This document shows positions 1 to 10,314 of a stretch of DNA of 64,000 nucleotides, in pieces (the stretch's first letter is position 1; the number at the start of each line of letters is the position of its first letter). This DNA comes from Formicarius rufipectus (lineage: Eukaryota; Chordata; Aves; Passeriformes; Formicariidae): assembly GCA_013399695.1 (NCBI GenBank), contig VXAU01002492.1:35991-99990 (forward strand), written 5' to 3'. Both the position numbers and the translations under genes were made by a program. A model generated the notes under the pieces. That model was given only the letters and a program-made list of their open reading frames with translations. It had not been told where the DNA came from and searched no databases.

Positions 1-405
1 CGCAGCTGTGCTGGGCAGGGCACGTCTCCAGGGTGGAGGATCAGCCCTCCCTGAGATTGTGCTCTGTGGTGAACTCGCCAAGAGAGGAACCCCAAAGAGG
101 AGATACAAGGACTCCCTGAAACAACAGCTCAGCCTTGGCCACAGTGACCACCATCAGTGGTCCACTCTGGCCTCCAGCTGGGAGACGTGGAGACACACCA
201 TCCATGACACTGCTGCCTCCTTTGAGAACACTCACAGAATCAGTCTGGAGGAGAAAAGACACCACAGAGAGAACCTCGACAGTCCCCCCTACAGAGACTT
301 TCTGCTGTGCCTTTGGCAACAGGACTTGCATGTCTCACATCAGCCTTATCAGCCATCAGTGCTTGCAGCAAGTGTGGGGAGAGCCCTTCCCAAACCTTCA
401 TTCAT
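1..405 (+). pseudogene. Broken C-terminal end of a LINE reverse transcriptase with zinc-finger remnant
   Basis: Recognisable peptide blocks run in order but in different frames. WAGHVSRVED (nt 12-41, frame 3) is followed in frame 2 by LPEIVLCGEL, then KRRYKDSLKQ and HHQWSTLASSWETWRHTIHD. After that comes a basic stretch (SLEEKRHHRE) and, back in frame 3 from nt 294, a cysteine/histidine segment ETFCCAF..RTC..H..LISH. From memory, this order (GH-RM, LYGEL, RYKDSLK, WSTLA, EEKR, C2H2-like finger) is the C-terminal tail of non-LTR retrotransposon ORF2 proteins found across vertebrates. The two frame changes, and a glycine where the second finger cysteine is expected, mark it as dead. The window starts inside it, so any reverse-transcriptase core would lie upstream. 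The LINE clade is uncertain, and the 3' end after the finger is not resolved. Confidence 0.6.
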
Positions 406-3021
406 GAAGCCCAGCCATGATGAGTGGCAGAGTGTACAAAGAATGGTAATTGCAAATGACAGTGATCATCGTCTCTGTACCCAGTGCCTCTTTGTGTGTT
501 ATCTACATGACTGTAAATGGTCTCAAATGTTGTTACTTTCTTATAATTTCTGAATCTGGCAAATTTGAATCTCAAATTGTGCATCAGGACAGCCAGGTTA
601 GGGGAATGGCCCAAATGTAATGCCCATGTACACAGTCTCACCCATGCAAAGGATCTTGTTTGTGTTCTCAGATGAGTGGAAATCACATTATTCAAGCACG
701 TTTTATTTGGAATGTCAAATCTCCAGAAAATGAATATTTCTTGAGATAAGACTATATCTTGAGTGTTTGTCCTTGACATGTTTCTACTCCTTACAATGAT
801 ATATTTTACTGTAATTTATACAGACATTGACTAGTCTTTTTAAATCTTCAGAATTTTAATATCCTGTCATAGTTTGTTATAGCCTATTATTTACTCTTGG
901 GTATTGATAATTTTTTTTTCTTTTTGCATTTTGTCTTTGATGTCTGTAACAGGACTTTTCTATTCAGTTATGAGGTGATTAAGCATGGTAACATTTGCAC
1001 ACTTGCCAAATTCCTAGAGTGGCTTGGAGTTGAGAAAGAGGGGTTTGGAACTGTAATAGTAATTTTATAATTTCATCTTCTTACTCCTTTTGAAGACCAC
1101 TTAGTCCTATGGTGAAGTGTGCATGTTTTAGTCTTGCCTTTGATTTTTTTAGCAGTACAACAAAACCTGTCCTGTTAGAATTTATTTGGAAGCCAAACCA
1201 CAATTAAACAAAATATCCTCCCCCAAAAAACCAATCCATTTTTTTTCAGTTTTATTTGGCTATTCATAATATCTGTGGCCTTTTTTTCAGGGAGTGGAAG
1301 TGGCAAATTCTCTTACAACAGTGGACATACTCATGGAACCTGAGGTCATGTTTGTTGTTCTGCTATAATCTGATAGAAAGCATGTTTTTCTCACCAAGTG
1401 AACTAATAAATGAAATTCTCTGTCTCTTGGGCTTTATTCCCTCCAACAAGTCCATTATTTATTGACAGGAAGACTGAATTAAATGTGTTTTATCTGCCAA
1501 ATTACAGAGGGGCATTGTTAAATTGCAGGTTTGTTTTTTTTTTTGCAAATTAAATTAAAGGGCTCCCCATAGTTTGTATTGATGGAATGTAATCAGAACT
1601 TTAATAAAACTGTTTTGTTACCAGACTAAAGTGAGGGATTTCCTGAAAAAGGGGTTTTATTGACAAAAGAGAAATACAATCCTGGAGGAATGTGCAGGTC
1701 GACAGGGTATTGGGCAAACCTTGGAAGTGCTTTACTGTGAAAAACTGCACCCCTAATTCTCCTTCCACTCCTTGAAGCGCAGTGCTGGATGTGAGGGTTT
1801 CACTCACCAAAGCAGTGCCATCCACTCAGGTGCCACTGACAGCTGTGCTTCCCTTGGAGCCAGGGGAGCCACGCTGGCTTGGAGGGGAGAAATATTTGAC
1901 AAATTGAGTTTACCAAGATCTGAAGTTTCGTATTCCTACAATAGTATATTCCTTTTATGAAAGGTGAGGAACAATGGAGCAGGGGTGAAAAGGCCCTGCG
2001 ATGTGCACCCCTCTGGCTGCTGTTAATATGTTATGCAGCTCAGTTTAAACCACCTCTAACAGCCTGGATCAGGCTGGTCTAATTATAAAGGCTTGAAAAC
2101 TACAACATGAAAAGTATCTTGGATGACCCTTTTCTCATCAAATCCATTGTGAGGTTTAATCCTGAGTTCATGTTTGCCCACTGTCTCGTTCCACTTGAGA
2201 GTGGAATGAACATTTTTAGCAGAAGGGCTGTGCCACTGTATTTTTCTTCAGATATGTTTATCTGAGTTCCACATTGTCAGAACTGTAAAAGGTGACTCTC
2301 TCAGTGTATTAGACAGTGGTACAACTCGTGTATTAAAATAACAGGACTATTATGGAGTGGAACCAAGGTGGGTCATTGTGGGTCTCTTAATCTTTAGATT
2401 GCAGTTCTTCTCTTTCATCCTCCAAGTCCTTCAGGGACTTCATTGTTCTGCTTGCAGAAACCAGAACAAATGTGTTATAAAAGGTCTTCAGCTGGAAACA
2501 CTGTAATGGAAGCTGTTAATGTAGTATGAAACAGAGATGAAGATAAGGTGATAGCAGGCCTAATCTCACCTTTCTAGCTGTCCTTGTTGGAGTTAGTACT
2601 GGTTGTGCATAACATATGACAGACGTGGCATTCCCTTAGAGTTGTGCCAGATGAACAGTATATTTATTCCAACATTGAACATTGCTATGTGTTGGAGGTA
2701 AGATTTCCAGAGGTTACAACGACCAGATCCAACTGGAAGTCTATATATTTGAAGCATTTAAGTAGCAAGTATTAAATCACTGTATGTAGCGACTTATCCA
2801 TGAATAATATTATTGAAAAGAGAGAACACATATATCATATGACTCATAATACGAAAGTCAGGAGATAATAATTTGGGCACCCTCCTCAATTTCATTTAAT
2901 TACTGATGTTTTCTCCTTAAACAAAGGGATTCAGGACCTTTAGTGCCTTTGAGACCAGATCTTACAATCCCACAAATCATGTTTTCAATAATCTAGTAAC
3001 TTTTGCTCATTTTTGGGTCTC
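406..3021. other. Unrecognised non-coding stretch
   Basis: AT-leaning single-copy-looking sequence. The open frames here are short, overlap on both strands and show no family resemblance. No TE terminus, RNA gene or tandem array was recognised. A short T-run lies near 1531-1541. Confidence 0.5.
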
Positions 3022-3446
3022 TCACTATGAGAAAGACATGGAGGGGCTGAAGTGTGTCCAGGGAAGGGAACAGAGCTGGGGAAGGGGCTGGAGCAGCTGG
3101 GGGGGCTCAGCCTGGAGAAAAGGAGGCTCAAGGGGGACCTTCTGACTCTGCAAGTCCCTGCCAGGAGAGGGGAGCCGGGGCTGGTCAGGCTCTGCTCCAG
3201 AAACAGGGACAGGAGTAGAGGGAACGACCAGGAGATGTTCAGGTTGGACATCAGGAGGAATTTCCCCATGGAAAGGGTGGTCAGGCCTGGGAAGGGGCTG
3301 CCCAGGGCGGTTTGGAGTGCCCAGCCCCGCAGGTGTTCAGAAAACGTGTGGATATGGCACTTGAGGACCTGAATTATGGTGGTGGTACTGGCCTGACAGT
3401 TGGACTTGATGATCTGAAAGGTCTTTTCCGATCTGAATTATTTTAG
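3022..3446 (+). mobile_element. CR1 LINE, 5'-truncated (3' end of ORF2 plus 3'UTR)
   Basis: It begins at ACTATGAGAAAGACATGG and runs through GGGGAAGGGGCTGGAGCAG, CTCAGCCTGGAGAAAAGG, a block around CCAGGAGATGTTCAGG, GGAATTTCCCCATGG and the closing GTTGGACTTGATGATCTGAAAGGTC. This is the avian CR1 order for the end of the reverse-transcriptase ORF and the short 3'UTR. An open frame at 3052-3372 is a residue of the CR1 ORF, not a host gene. The same subtype recurs at 38870-39166 and 39211-39560. The terminal 8-bp repeat is decayed. An LTR end begins immediately after it. Confidence 0.85.
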
Positions 3447-3599
3447 GAGTCTGTGATTTATTTAATTTCCGCAGGTCAAGTCTGCCTGGCCTCTGCCAGT
3501 AACTCTCCCTGTCACCATATCTCCATCCATCTGAGGAGGGCAGTGACAGAGCAGCTTCTTTGGTGGGCACTGATGTCCAGACAGGGTCAACCCACCACA
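3447..3599 (+). mobile_element. 3' terminal fragment of an avian ERVL-type LTR
   Basis: The sequence contains TTTATTTAATTTCC..AGGTCAAGTCTG, CTCTCCCTGTC, CTGAGGAGGGCAGTGACAGAG, TTTGGTGGGCAC and the end GGGTCAACCCACCACA. In my recollection these are the successive landmarks of the R/U5 end of a common avian ERVL-related LTR, which ends in CA. The upstream U3 part is absent and the fragment abuts a CR1 tail. The final ~79 bp are duplicated in inverted orientation at 5049-5127. No primer-binding site for tRNA-Leu follows, so the sequence after 3599 is probably flank rather than ERV interior. Confidence 0.6.
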
Positions 3600-3724
3600 A
3601 GGAAAGTTCCTAGAGAGTCAGAATTTTGTTTTTATTTTTTTCCTGGAGTACCACAATATGGTAGAGTGAACCATCTTATTGTGTTATGTTGGTTTTGTGA
3701 GAAGGTTTAATAGGACTGTAGAAA
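3521..3724 (+). repeat. Left arm of a ~205-bp inverted duplication
   Basis: This arm runs from CTCCATCCATCTGAGG to about AGGACTGTAGAAAG. It pairs in reverse complement with 4918-5127 with only a few substitutions and one 6-base length change (ATTGTG here, ATTATTATTGTG opposite). It includes the last 79 bp of the LTR plus about 125 bp of sequence beyond the LTR end. Confidence 0.85.
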
Positions 3725-4917
3725 GAAGTCAGAGTTGCATTTGAACAATCCGATTGTGACCCAATTAAACTGGGAGATTAGAAAGAATAAATTTAGTTGT
3801 GAATGAGAGAATTCTTTGTCCAGTGCACATTGTAGTGGCCACCTAATTAGCTGCGCAACTCCCTTCCCCCAAGCTTTAATATGCAGCAGCTTTCCAAACT
3901 ATTTGCTTGGTGATGTAATGATGCCTCATGCTGCTGCAAAGCAGTGGTTAGAGCCAGGAGTTAAGTGAGCATATTGTGTTCTTGAAAATCACCATCACGT
4001 GGAGACCAGTCCTAAAAGCTGCCAGATCACTGAAACCTTCAGCAGTGCTCACCCTCTGCAGCACCAGCTCTTCTCTTTTGCTCAGAATGGGAAGTTGGGA
4101 TGATGATCAACTTTAAATCTTCTTTCAGTCCTAAGAAAGGCAAATAGGAAGCCAGAGCAATTAAAAGTGGCTGAAAGCCACGATTACACAAATCCTGTTA
4201 TATATCTTGTTAAAATATATCCAAATGCTGCTGGAAATAGGAACAGAAAGGATTGTAGGAGGAACCCAGAAAGTATTTCCTTAGCCAGGAACATGTCAAT
4301 ATGACAGAGTTCAGAGTAGGAACCTCAGGGGGGACCAGCTGGAATGGTCAGGAATCCAAGGAAGGAGGGACAGGTGTCAGTCAAAGATGTTGGGCAACAT
4401 TTTTTAGTAGGAAGAAACTCAACACTGCAGAAAGGGGCCTCTTAAAGCTGACAAATCAGCATGTGATGGCAGGAAAAACTGGAAAACAAAAGGAGGTAAA
4501 CCAGAGAAATTGAATTATGGGAAATCAAAAAAAAAAAGAAAATAAAGGAAAACAAAGGAATTAGAGAATTGTATAATGGCTGCAGATTCAAATATATACA
4601 AATGTAAAGAGAAAACCAGAAATATAATTATTTAATTGGAGTTGTTGGTGAGTTGAAAGTGTTTAAAATTAGGACTTATAAATGACACTGAAGATTTTTA
4701 GTTTTGTTATGTAATAAGGCAATCCAAACCTCAATTCTTACTCCATGGAATGCCAGGGATTATGGTTCCATTTCCATCAGTGCAGTCTCTTTATATGCGT
4801 TCAGGTCTCTGCCACATGTCATTCATTTTCATCTCTGATTTTTTTCTTCTGGAAGGCAGACATTGCACTATGAAAGACAGAAATTACAATTACATTTCTT
4901 CCTCTGTGTCTGCTTTC
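3725..4917. other. Spacer between inverted arms, unrecognised
   Basis: About 1.2 kb of AT-rich sequence with no recognised gene or TE. An open frame at 4301-4513 shows no family features. A short A-rich run sits at 4527-4540. Confidence 0.5.
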
Positions 4918-5127
4918 CTCTACAGTCTTATTAAACCTTCTCACAAAACCGACATAACACAATAATAATAAGATGGTTCACTCTACCGTATTGTAGTACT
5001 CCAGGAAAAAAAATAAAAACAAAATTCTGACTCTCTAGGAACTTTCCTTGTGGTGGGTTGACCCTGTCTGGACATCAGTGCCCACCAAAGAAGCTGCTCT
5101 GTCACTGCCCTCCTCAGATGGATGGAG
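4918..5127 (-). repeat. Right arm of the inverted duplication, including an inverted LTR end (5049-5127)
   Basis: Read on the minus strand it repeats the left arm: LTR end CTGAGGAGGGCAGTGACAGAG, TTTGGTGGGCAC, GGGTCAACCCACCACA, then GGAAAGTTCCTAGAGAGTCAG and on to GAAGGTTTAATA. The homology includes sequence outside the LTR, so two independent LTR insertions alone do not explain it. Confidence 0.85.
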
Positions 5128-7441
5128 CTATGGGAGCAAAACCAACATGGGGATCTGTGTCTTGCCCTCTGCCACAATGAGGAGCCTGAATCCTGAATTC
5201 AGGCAGAGAGCTCGTGGCAAGTAGCCAAATTCTTGGAAAGGGAGATGTTTCCATCCCAGAACGAACTGGGAAATGAGGAGTTAGTGGGAGGCAGGTCTCT
5301 GTTGATAGAAGCTGAGTTATCAAAGGCTGTATTTATCGTCTTGTCATTGTCATGCTTGTTGATATGCCAACATGTGCTTGTCCTTTTATTTGTGAAGGAA
5401 AATGATCCTTTGCGCATTTTTCTGTATCTGCTTCACTCACAGGACTGGCACTTCCAGTAGTGCTCTGGAATCTGGACAGGAGATGCAACAGCCATGGAAA
5501 TTCCTGCTAATCTTTGCCTCCCTCAGGCAGAGATAGAATTTCATCACAGTTTTAGTACTTTGTAAGAACAGCTTTCACAACTGTGCTCTGAATCTTCAGA
5601 TATTGGTAAGACTTCTGGGCCATCAGTTTGAATACTTGAATATTCTTGTATCAGAGTTAATAGATATTCCTGTGTAAGTCTGCCTTCCATGGTGATAAAA
5701 TGAATGTCTTTAGGAACATGTTAAATCTGCAAGTTTGAGTGCTTTGCCAATGTTCTTTTTATTGCAAGGTATCCCATTTTCATCTTCATAAAATGAAATG
5801 CTTATGTGTCCCATATAATTAAATTTAGGCAGAGCAGAGGATTGGATCTGTAAGCTCATTAACTTCTGGTTGCATCACTGTTTAACTGCTTTGGAAGTTT
5901 TATCAGAGTAAAATGCATTTGTCAATGAAGGAAATGTGAAAATATTGACATCTGGGAAATGGTCAGACTGAAAAAGCTGACACTCTGTGTGTCTCACAGG
6001 AACCTACAGGTGGAGGGGGAACCCAAATCTGCCTCCATCTCTCATGTTGCCATCAAATCTCAGTCACTTCTTCCTGAAGTGTCAGAGGTAGAAGAAATCC
6101 CAATTTAATTTGCTGCCCAAGGTTTTGACAACTTGATGCTGAAGGGAGTCTGATTAAAATTTTTTACATAAAACTGAAAACTTGATGCTGTTGACTGAAG
6201 TACATTTAATTCTATATAAAGAAGCAGAAGTCCAAAATTATGTAATATTATTAAACAAGTTTTGTAAATTTGTTATGGTCTGTGCATTGTATGATGCCTT
6301 AGAGCTCTTTCATCTTCTTTCTATTTTTTTGATGTTATTTTCTAAGCTGATATGAACAAACTTTTATTTTAAGGTAGCCTTTCACTGCTGTATTTTGCTT
6401 TTACTGAAATCTGTCATACCCTGGTTAGCATTTTCCTGTGCAGTTCTAGAATTATTTTCTGAAAGTACAAAGATGACTTCTCCTTTGGCAACAGTGGATT
6501 TTCCAATCAACATTTGATGAGACTTGTATCATTCAGTCCTCATAACAGCATTTCCAAGGGTGGCAGCCTTGCAATCTTTCTAGGGGTGCACTAGAGCAAA
6601 AAGCAGTTGAGATAACCAGAGGCAGGAAGGTTTCTTAGGTAAATAAATAAATATATAACCTGTTAATTCTCAAATATACTTCAGAGTGTCCACGTGCTCA
6701 GGAGACTTCCCAGGGGATCTTACTGGCTCTGAGCTCTGTTAAAGGGATGCACAGGAGAGAAGTAGATGATGATCTGTTGCAAGTTAATGCTCATTATTCT
6801 TGTCTTCTACCGTGCAAACCACCACTTATTGTCCTTATGGAAACACTGCCTTGGTAGTGGATTTATTATTGTTCCTGCTGGTGTCATCCCCTGGATGTTG
6901 GGAGCACACTGGCACTCACATGGATACAGACACACCCCCCACAAGTTTCCTGGTGACATTGTCACTGCTAAGAAGCATTTGAGGCACCAGAGCCCGTGAT
7001 ACAGAACAATACAGCACTTTCCACCTAAAAAGACTTTGTTCTCATAAGCGGACTGAGATTGACTTCTTATTGCATTCATATCTTTGTTTCTTGCCATTCT
7101 TTTTCAATTTGTTTTCATAATCCTTCTAATGTTGTAAACCTTTTAGCTCTTAGTGATCCTAAGGGTAATACTTGCTAAGTGCTTTGGGATGCCTTAGTAG
7201 ATGCTAAGTCTTTAGAAGAAGTGGAAGTTGTTATTGTTGCTGTCATGCTACTGATGGGGTGCTGATTTCTCCCATTATAATGCCACATACAGAATACTCC
7301 TGTTCAGATTATGTCAAACTTTCTAGTGTAAACCTTATTTTTAGACTTGAAGCCTGCCTATGAATATATCTGTGAGTGCTGAAACACATGGCATGTTATA
7401 CCTTGAGAACAAGCACAGAAAACTGGAATAAAACCCCCCAA
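5128..7441. other. Unrecognised non-coding stretch
   Basis: No TE or gene recognised. A short TAAA-type run occurs near 6640-6655. Overlapping small open frames at 6766-7097 exist on both strands and carry no domain signal. Confidence 0.5.
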
Positions 7442-8268
7442 ACTGGGAGGAGTGGCTGATCCCAAGAGGGCTGTGAGCCCTTCCGAGGGGCCTCTGCAGG
7501 TCGCACAGATGGGCAGGGAAGAACTGCCTGAGGTTCAGCCAAGGCAAATGCAGGTCCTGCCGCCGGGGAGGAACAAGCCCAGGCAGCAGCACAGGCTGGG
7601 GGTGACCTGCTGGATGGAGCTCTGGGAGAAGGTCCTGGGGGACAACGAGCTGTCCCTGAGCCAGCAGCGTGTCCTGGGGGCAAGGAGGGCAATGGTGCTC
7701 TGGGGGGCATCAGGGAGGGCATTGGCAGCAGGTGAGGAGGGGCTCCTGCCCCTCTGGGCAGCCCTGGCAGGCACATGTGCAGGGCTGTGTCCAGCTGTGG
7801 CTCCTCAGCACAGCTGGGCCAGGGAGCTCCTGCAGCGGGGCCAGAGGAGATGCCCCCGGGCTGGAGCAGCTCTGGGAGCAGCAAAGGCTGAGGGAGCCGG
7901 GGCTGTTCAGCCTCCAGAGCACCCCCTGAGAGGGACCTCCCCGTGCCCGGCAGTGCCCGCAGGGAGGGGGCAGAGCAGGGAGCGGGCTCTGCTCGGGGGG
8001 CACAGCCCTGGCACGGCAGGGACGGGCAGGGACCGATGCCCGGCGAGTTCCACCTGCACAGGAGGAAGAACTTCTTGGCTGGGCAGTGCCCCAGCCCTGA
8101 GCAGAGAGCAGAGAGGGGGTGGAGTGTCCTCCCTGGGGATATTGCAGCCTCCTCTGGACACAATGCTGTGCCCTGTGCTCTGGGGTGGCCCTGCTGGGGC
8201 AGGAGGTGGGACCAGGTGAGCCACTGTGGTGCCTTCCAATCTGACCCATCCTGGGATTTCATGGGAAA
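7442..8268 (+). mobile_element. CR1 LINE, ~0.83 kb (reverse-transcriptase C-terminus plus 3'UTR)
   Basis: One of the three longest CR1 copies here. Landmarks in order are GGAGGAGTGGCTGAT, GGGGAGGAACAAGCCCAGGC, GAGCCAGCAGCGTGTCC, a decayed equivalent of the 'GTCCAG..TGGGC' region near 7791, CTGTTCAGCCTCCAGAG, CACAGGAGGAAGAACTTCTT and a closing GGTGCCTTCCAATCTGACCC. Predicted peptides echo CR1 ORF2 C-terminal motifs (LPPGRNKPRQQHRLG, SLSQQRVLGARRA). Several frame changes and GC-rich indels show it is dead. The 323-residue antisense open frame across it is an artefact of GC-rich antisense CR1. The copy is diverged from the other subtypes and probably older. Confidence 0.8.
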
Positions 8269-8974
8269 AAACATCTTTGCAGTATGAGCAAAAGTCCATC
8301 GTGTGATACAACAACACCCCGAAGTGATAAGTACCAACAAACTCATGCCAATTAGATGCTTATCCACTGACTCACATCCTGTGGAAGTGGTTATCTCTTG
8401 GTTTGCTGCTGAAGAGTCTTAAGGTTAGGAAGGGTCTGTATTCCCAAAAACTTGGCAAATTTTTTATAAGAGCGTGAAAAGAAACGTTGAGACTATAAAT
8501 CACTTCTTACATAAATCAGAATAGTGACATCTTGGAAGACAGTTCTCTTTGTAGGCTGCCTCTTTGAATGCAGTTTTTCAGCTGTCACCTCCACCAATTT
8601 GAACATGTGTGTGTATTGCTATTTTCACCAGTCAATTTAGCTAATCTTGACATAGAAAAATCAGAGTATGGTCTGGAACGGCTGTCTTAAAAAGTACACA
8701 TGATTTAATTTCTATGGTAATTTTATTTTAACAAATAAGTTAAATTAATGTGATTCAACTTTGAAACCATTCTGAAATGGGAAGTATCACATAATTCCCT
8801 ACCTTTAAGATTCTTTAATGTGAAATTTAGGCAATGAAAATATTCTGAGTTGGGGGTGATCCTAAGCTTGAAATGATTCAATTTATGTGGCATAACTTCT
8901 GAGTGCAGTGCAGATGAACTCAGTAAGGAAAAGGTCAGCTCAATAAAAATTTGTAGTTTTAAATCTCCTGGAGT
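8269..8974. other. Unrecognised non-coding stretch
   Basis: AT-rich sequence between a CR1 and a T-tract, with no gene or repeat recognised. Confidence 0.5.
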
Positions 8975-8978
8975 ATTT

Positions 8979-9037
<59 letters not shown>

Positions 9038-9056
9038 CTTTTTCTTTTTCTTTTTG
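8975..9056 (+). repeat. Pyrimidine tract: T-run with CTTTT/CTTTTT units
   Basis: An ~80-base tract of almost pure T, edged by TTTTC units on the left and TTTTTC units on the right. It is low complexity. The number of T's is likely uncertain in the assembly. Confidence 0.9.
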
Positions 9057-9807
9057 ACTCTAGTCTGTCTTCAAAGTATCAATCAGTTCACCTCCCTGGC
9101 CTCAGTGAGCTGAGGTTAACTCTGCACACTTTTCACACCACATCTGTTTCGAAATCTGACGCCATAATAATTTCAGGTGGGAATGAAATGCAGTGCCATT
9201 GCCTTACAGATGAGGTATTGCAGATAATAAAATTGTTACATTTTAAATAACTTACATCAATAAATATGAATCTCTTTATTAAATATAGTTGTACTTAATA
9301 TTTGACTACAAGTTCTATTTGTAAAAGGACTCTGCTAGAGCAGTGTGAGAGAAACACATTAGGATATTTCATTCCTTGGAGAAATAGATTTATATTCCAT
9401 TATAAAGTTATCTGATTTGGACTGTATAATAGCTCTGTCTTTTTAGCATTGCATTTTAGCCAACACACTGTGAATTATCTCATGCTCATTATTCTCTCTT
9501 AACAGCCACACAGCTGATAAAACCCTTAAAAGTTTCTGTGATATCTCTTGCCCAGTGGCAAAGCTCAGCTGGACCTGCTGCCATTCCTGAACTCAAGTTT
9601 AAACCTGACTCTGTTACTCTACAGGGACTGGAAAACCTCCCAAGGACTGCACACCATCCACTCCAGTGTTTTCTATCTTAACAGTTAAACAAACAGGAGC
9701 ATTTTCAGGAGTAAAATCTCTTCAGTTTCTTCTTGAAGAAACTTTTTTTTTTTACATTTAAAGATACTTGTTTTTTTCTTAGAATAAACCCAACATGTTC
9801 AAACTGC
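9057..9807. other. Unrecognised non-coding stretch
   Basis: AT-rich, no recognised feature. A T-rich patch lies near 9743-9778, just upstream of the CR1 start. Confidence 0.5.
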
Positions 9808-10314
9808 CTCCAGTTCTGGGATCCCAGTGCAGGAAGGACATGGAGCTGCTGGAGAGTCCAGAGGAGGCACCAGGATGGGCAGAGGATGGAGCAGCTCTGC
9901 TGGGAGGAAAATCTGAGAGAATTGGGATTGTCCTGCCATGGAGAAGAGAAGCTTTGGGGGGACCTCACTGTGGCCTCCCAGTGCCTGAAGGAGCTACAAG
10001 AAAGATGGAGAGAGACTCTTGACAAGGGGCTGGAGTGACAGGACAAGGGGAATGGCTTCACACTGACAGAGGGCAGGAATAGGTGGGATATTGGGAAGGA
10101 ATTCCTGACTGGGAGGGTGGGCAGGCCCTGGCACAGGTTGGGCAGAGAAGCTGTGGCTGCCCCATCCCTGGGAGTGTCCAAGGCCAGGTTGGACAGGGCT
10201 TGGAGCAACCTGGGCTGGTGGAAGGTGTCCCAGCCCGTGGCAGGGGGTGGGATGAGATGAGGTTTGAGGTCCCTTCCAACCCAAACCATTCTATGATTCA
10301 TTCTATCATTCTAC
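9808..10314 (+). mobile_element. CR1 LINE, 3' ~0.5 kb
   Basis: It starts near CTCCAGTTCTGGGATCCCAG and runs through ATGGAGCAGCTCTGCTGGG, GAAGAGAAGCTTTGGGG, GATATTGGGAAGGAATTCC, GCTGTGGCTGCCCCATCC, GGAGCAACCTGGGCTGGTGG and GTCCCTTCCAACCCAAACC, ending in ATTCTATGATT-like terminal repeats. The same young-looking subtype occurs at 31091, 33344, 34658, 40700, 42129, 45666, 50741 and 62339. It is a dead, 5'-truncated copy. Its 3' terminal repeat is well preserved. Confidence 0.93.

Noticed and set aside
3601..3725. ERV primer-binding site and leader after the LTR end
   Set aside because: The sequence after CCACCACA does not resemble a tRNA-Leu or other common primer-binding site that I know. Left open as a question in the finding rather than annotated.
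7396..8367. 323-residue open frame on the minus strand
   Set aside because: It lies antisense to a GC-rich CR1 copy. Its Pro/Ala/Ser/Gly-rich composition is what reversed CR1 gives, and several other frames are open over the same DNA.
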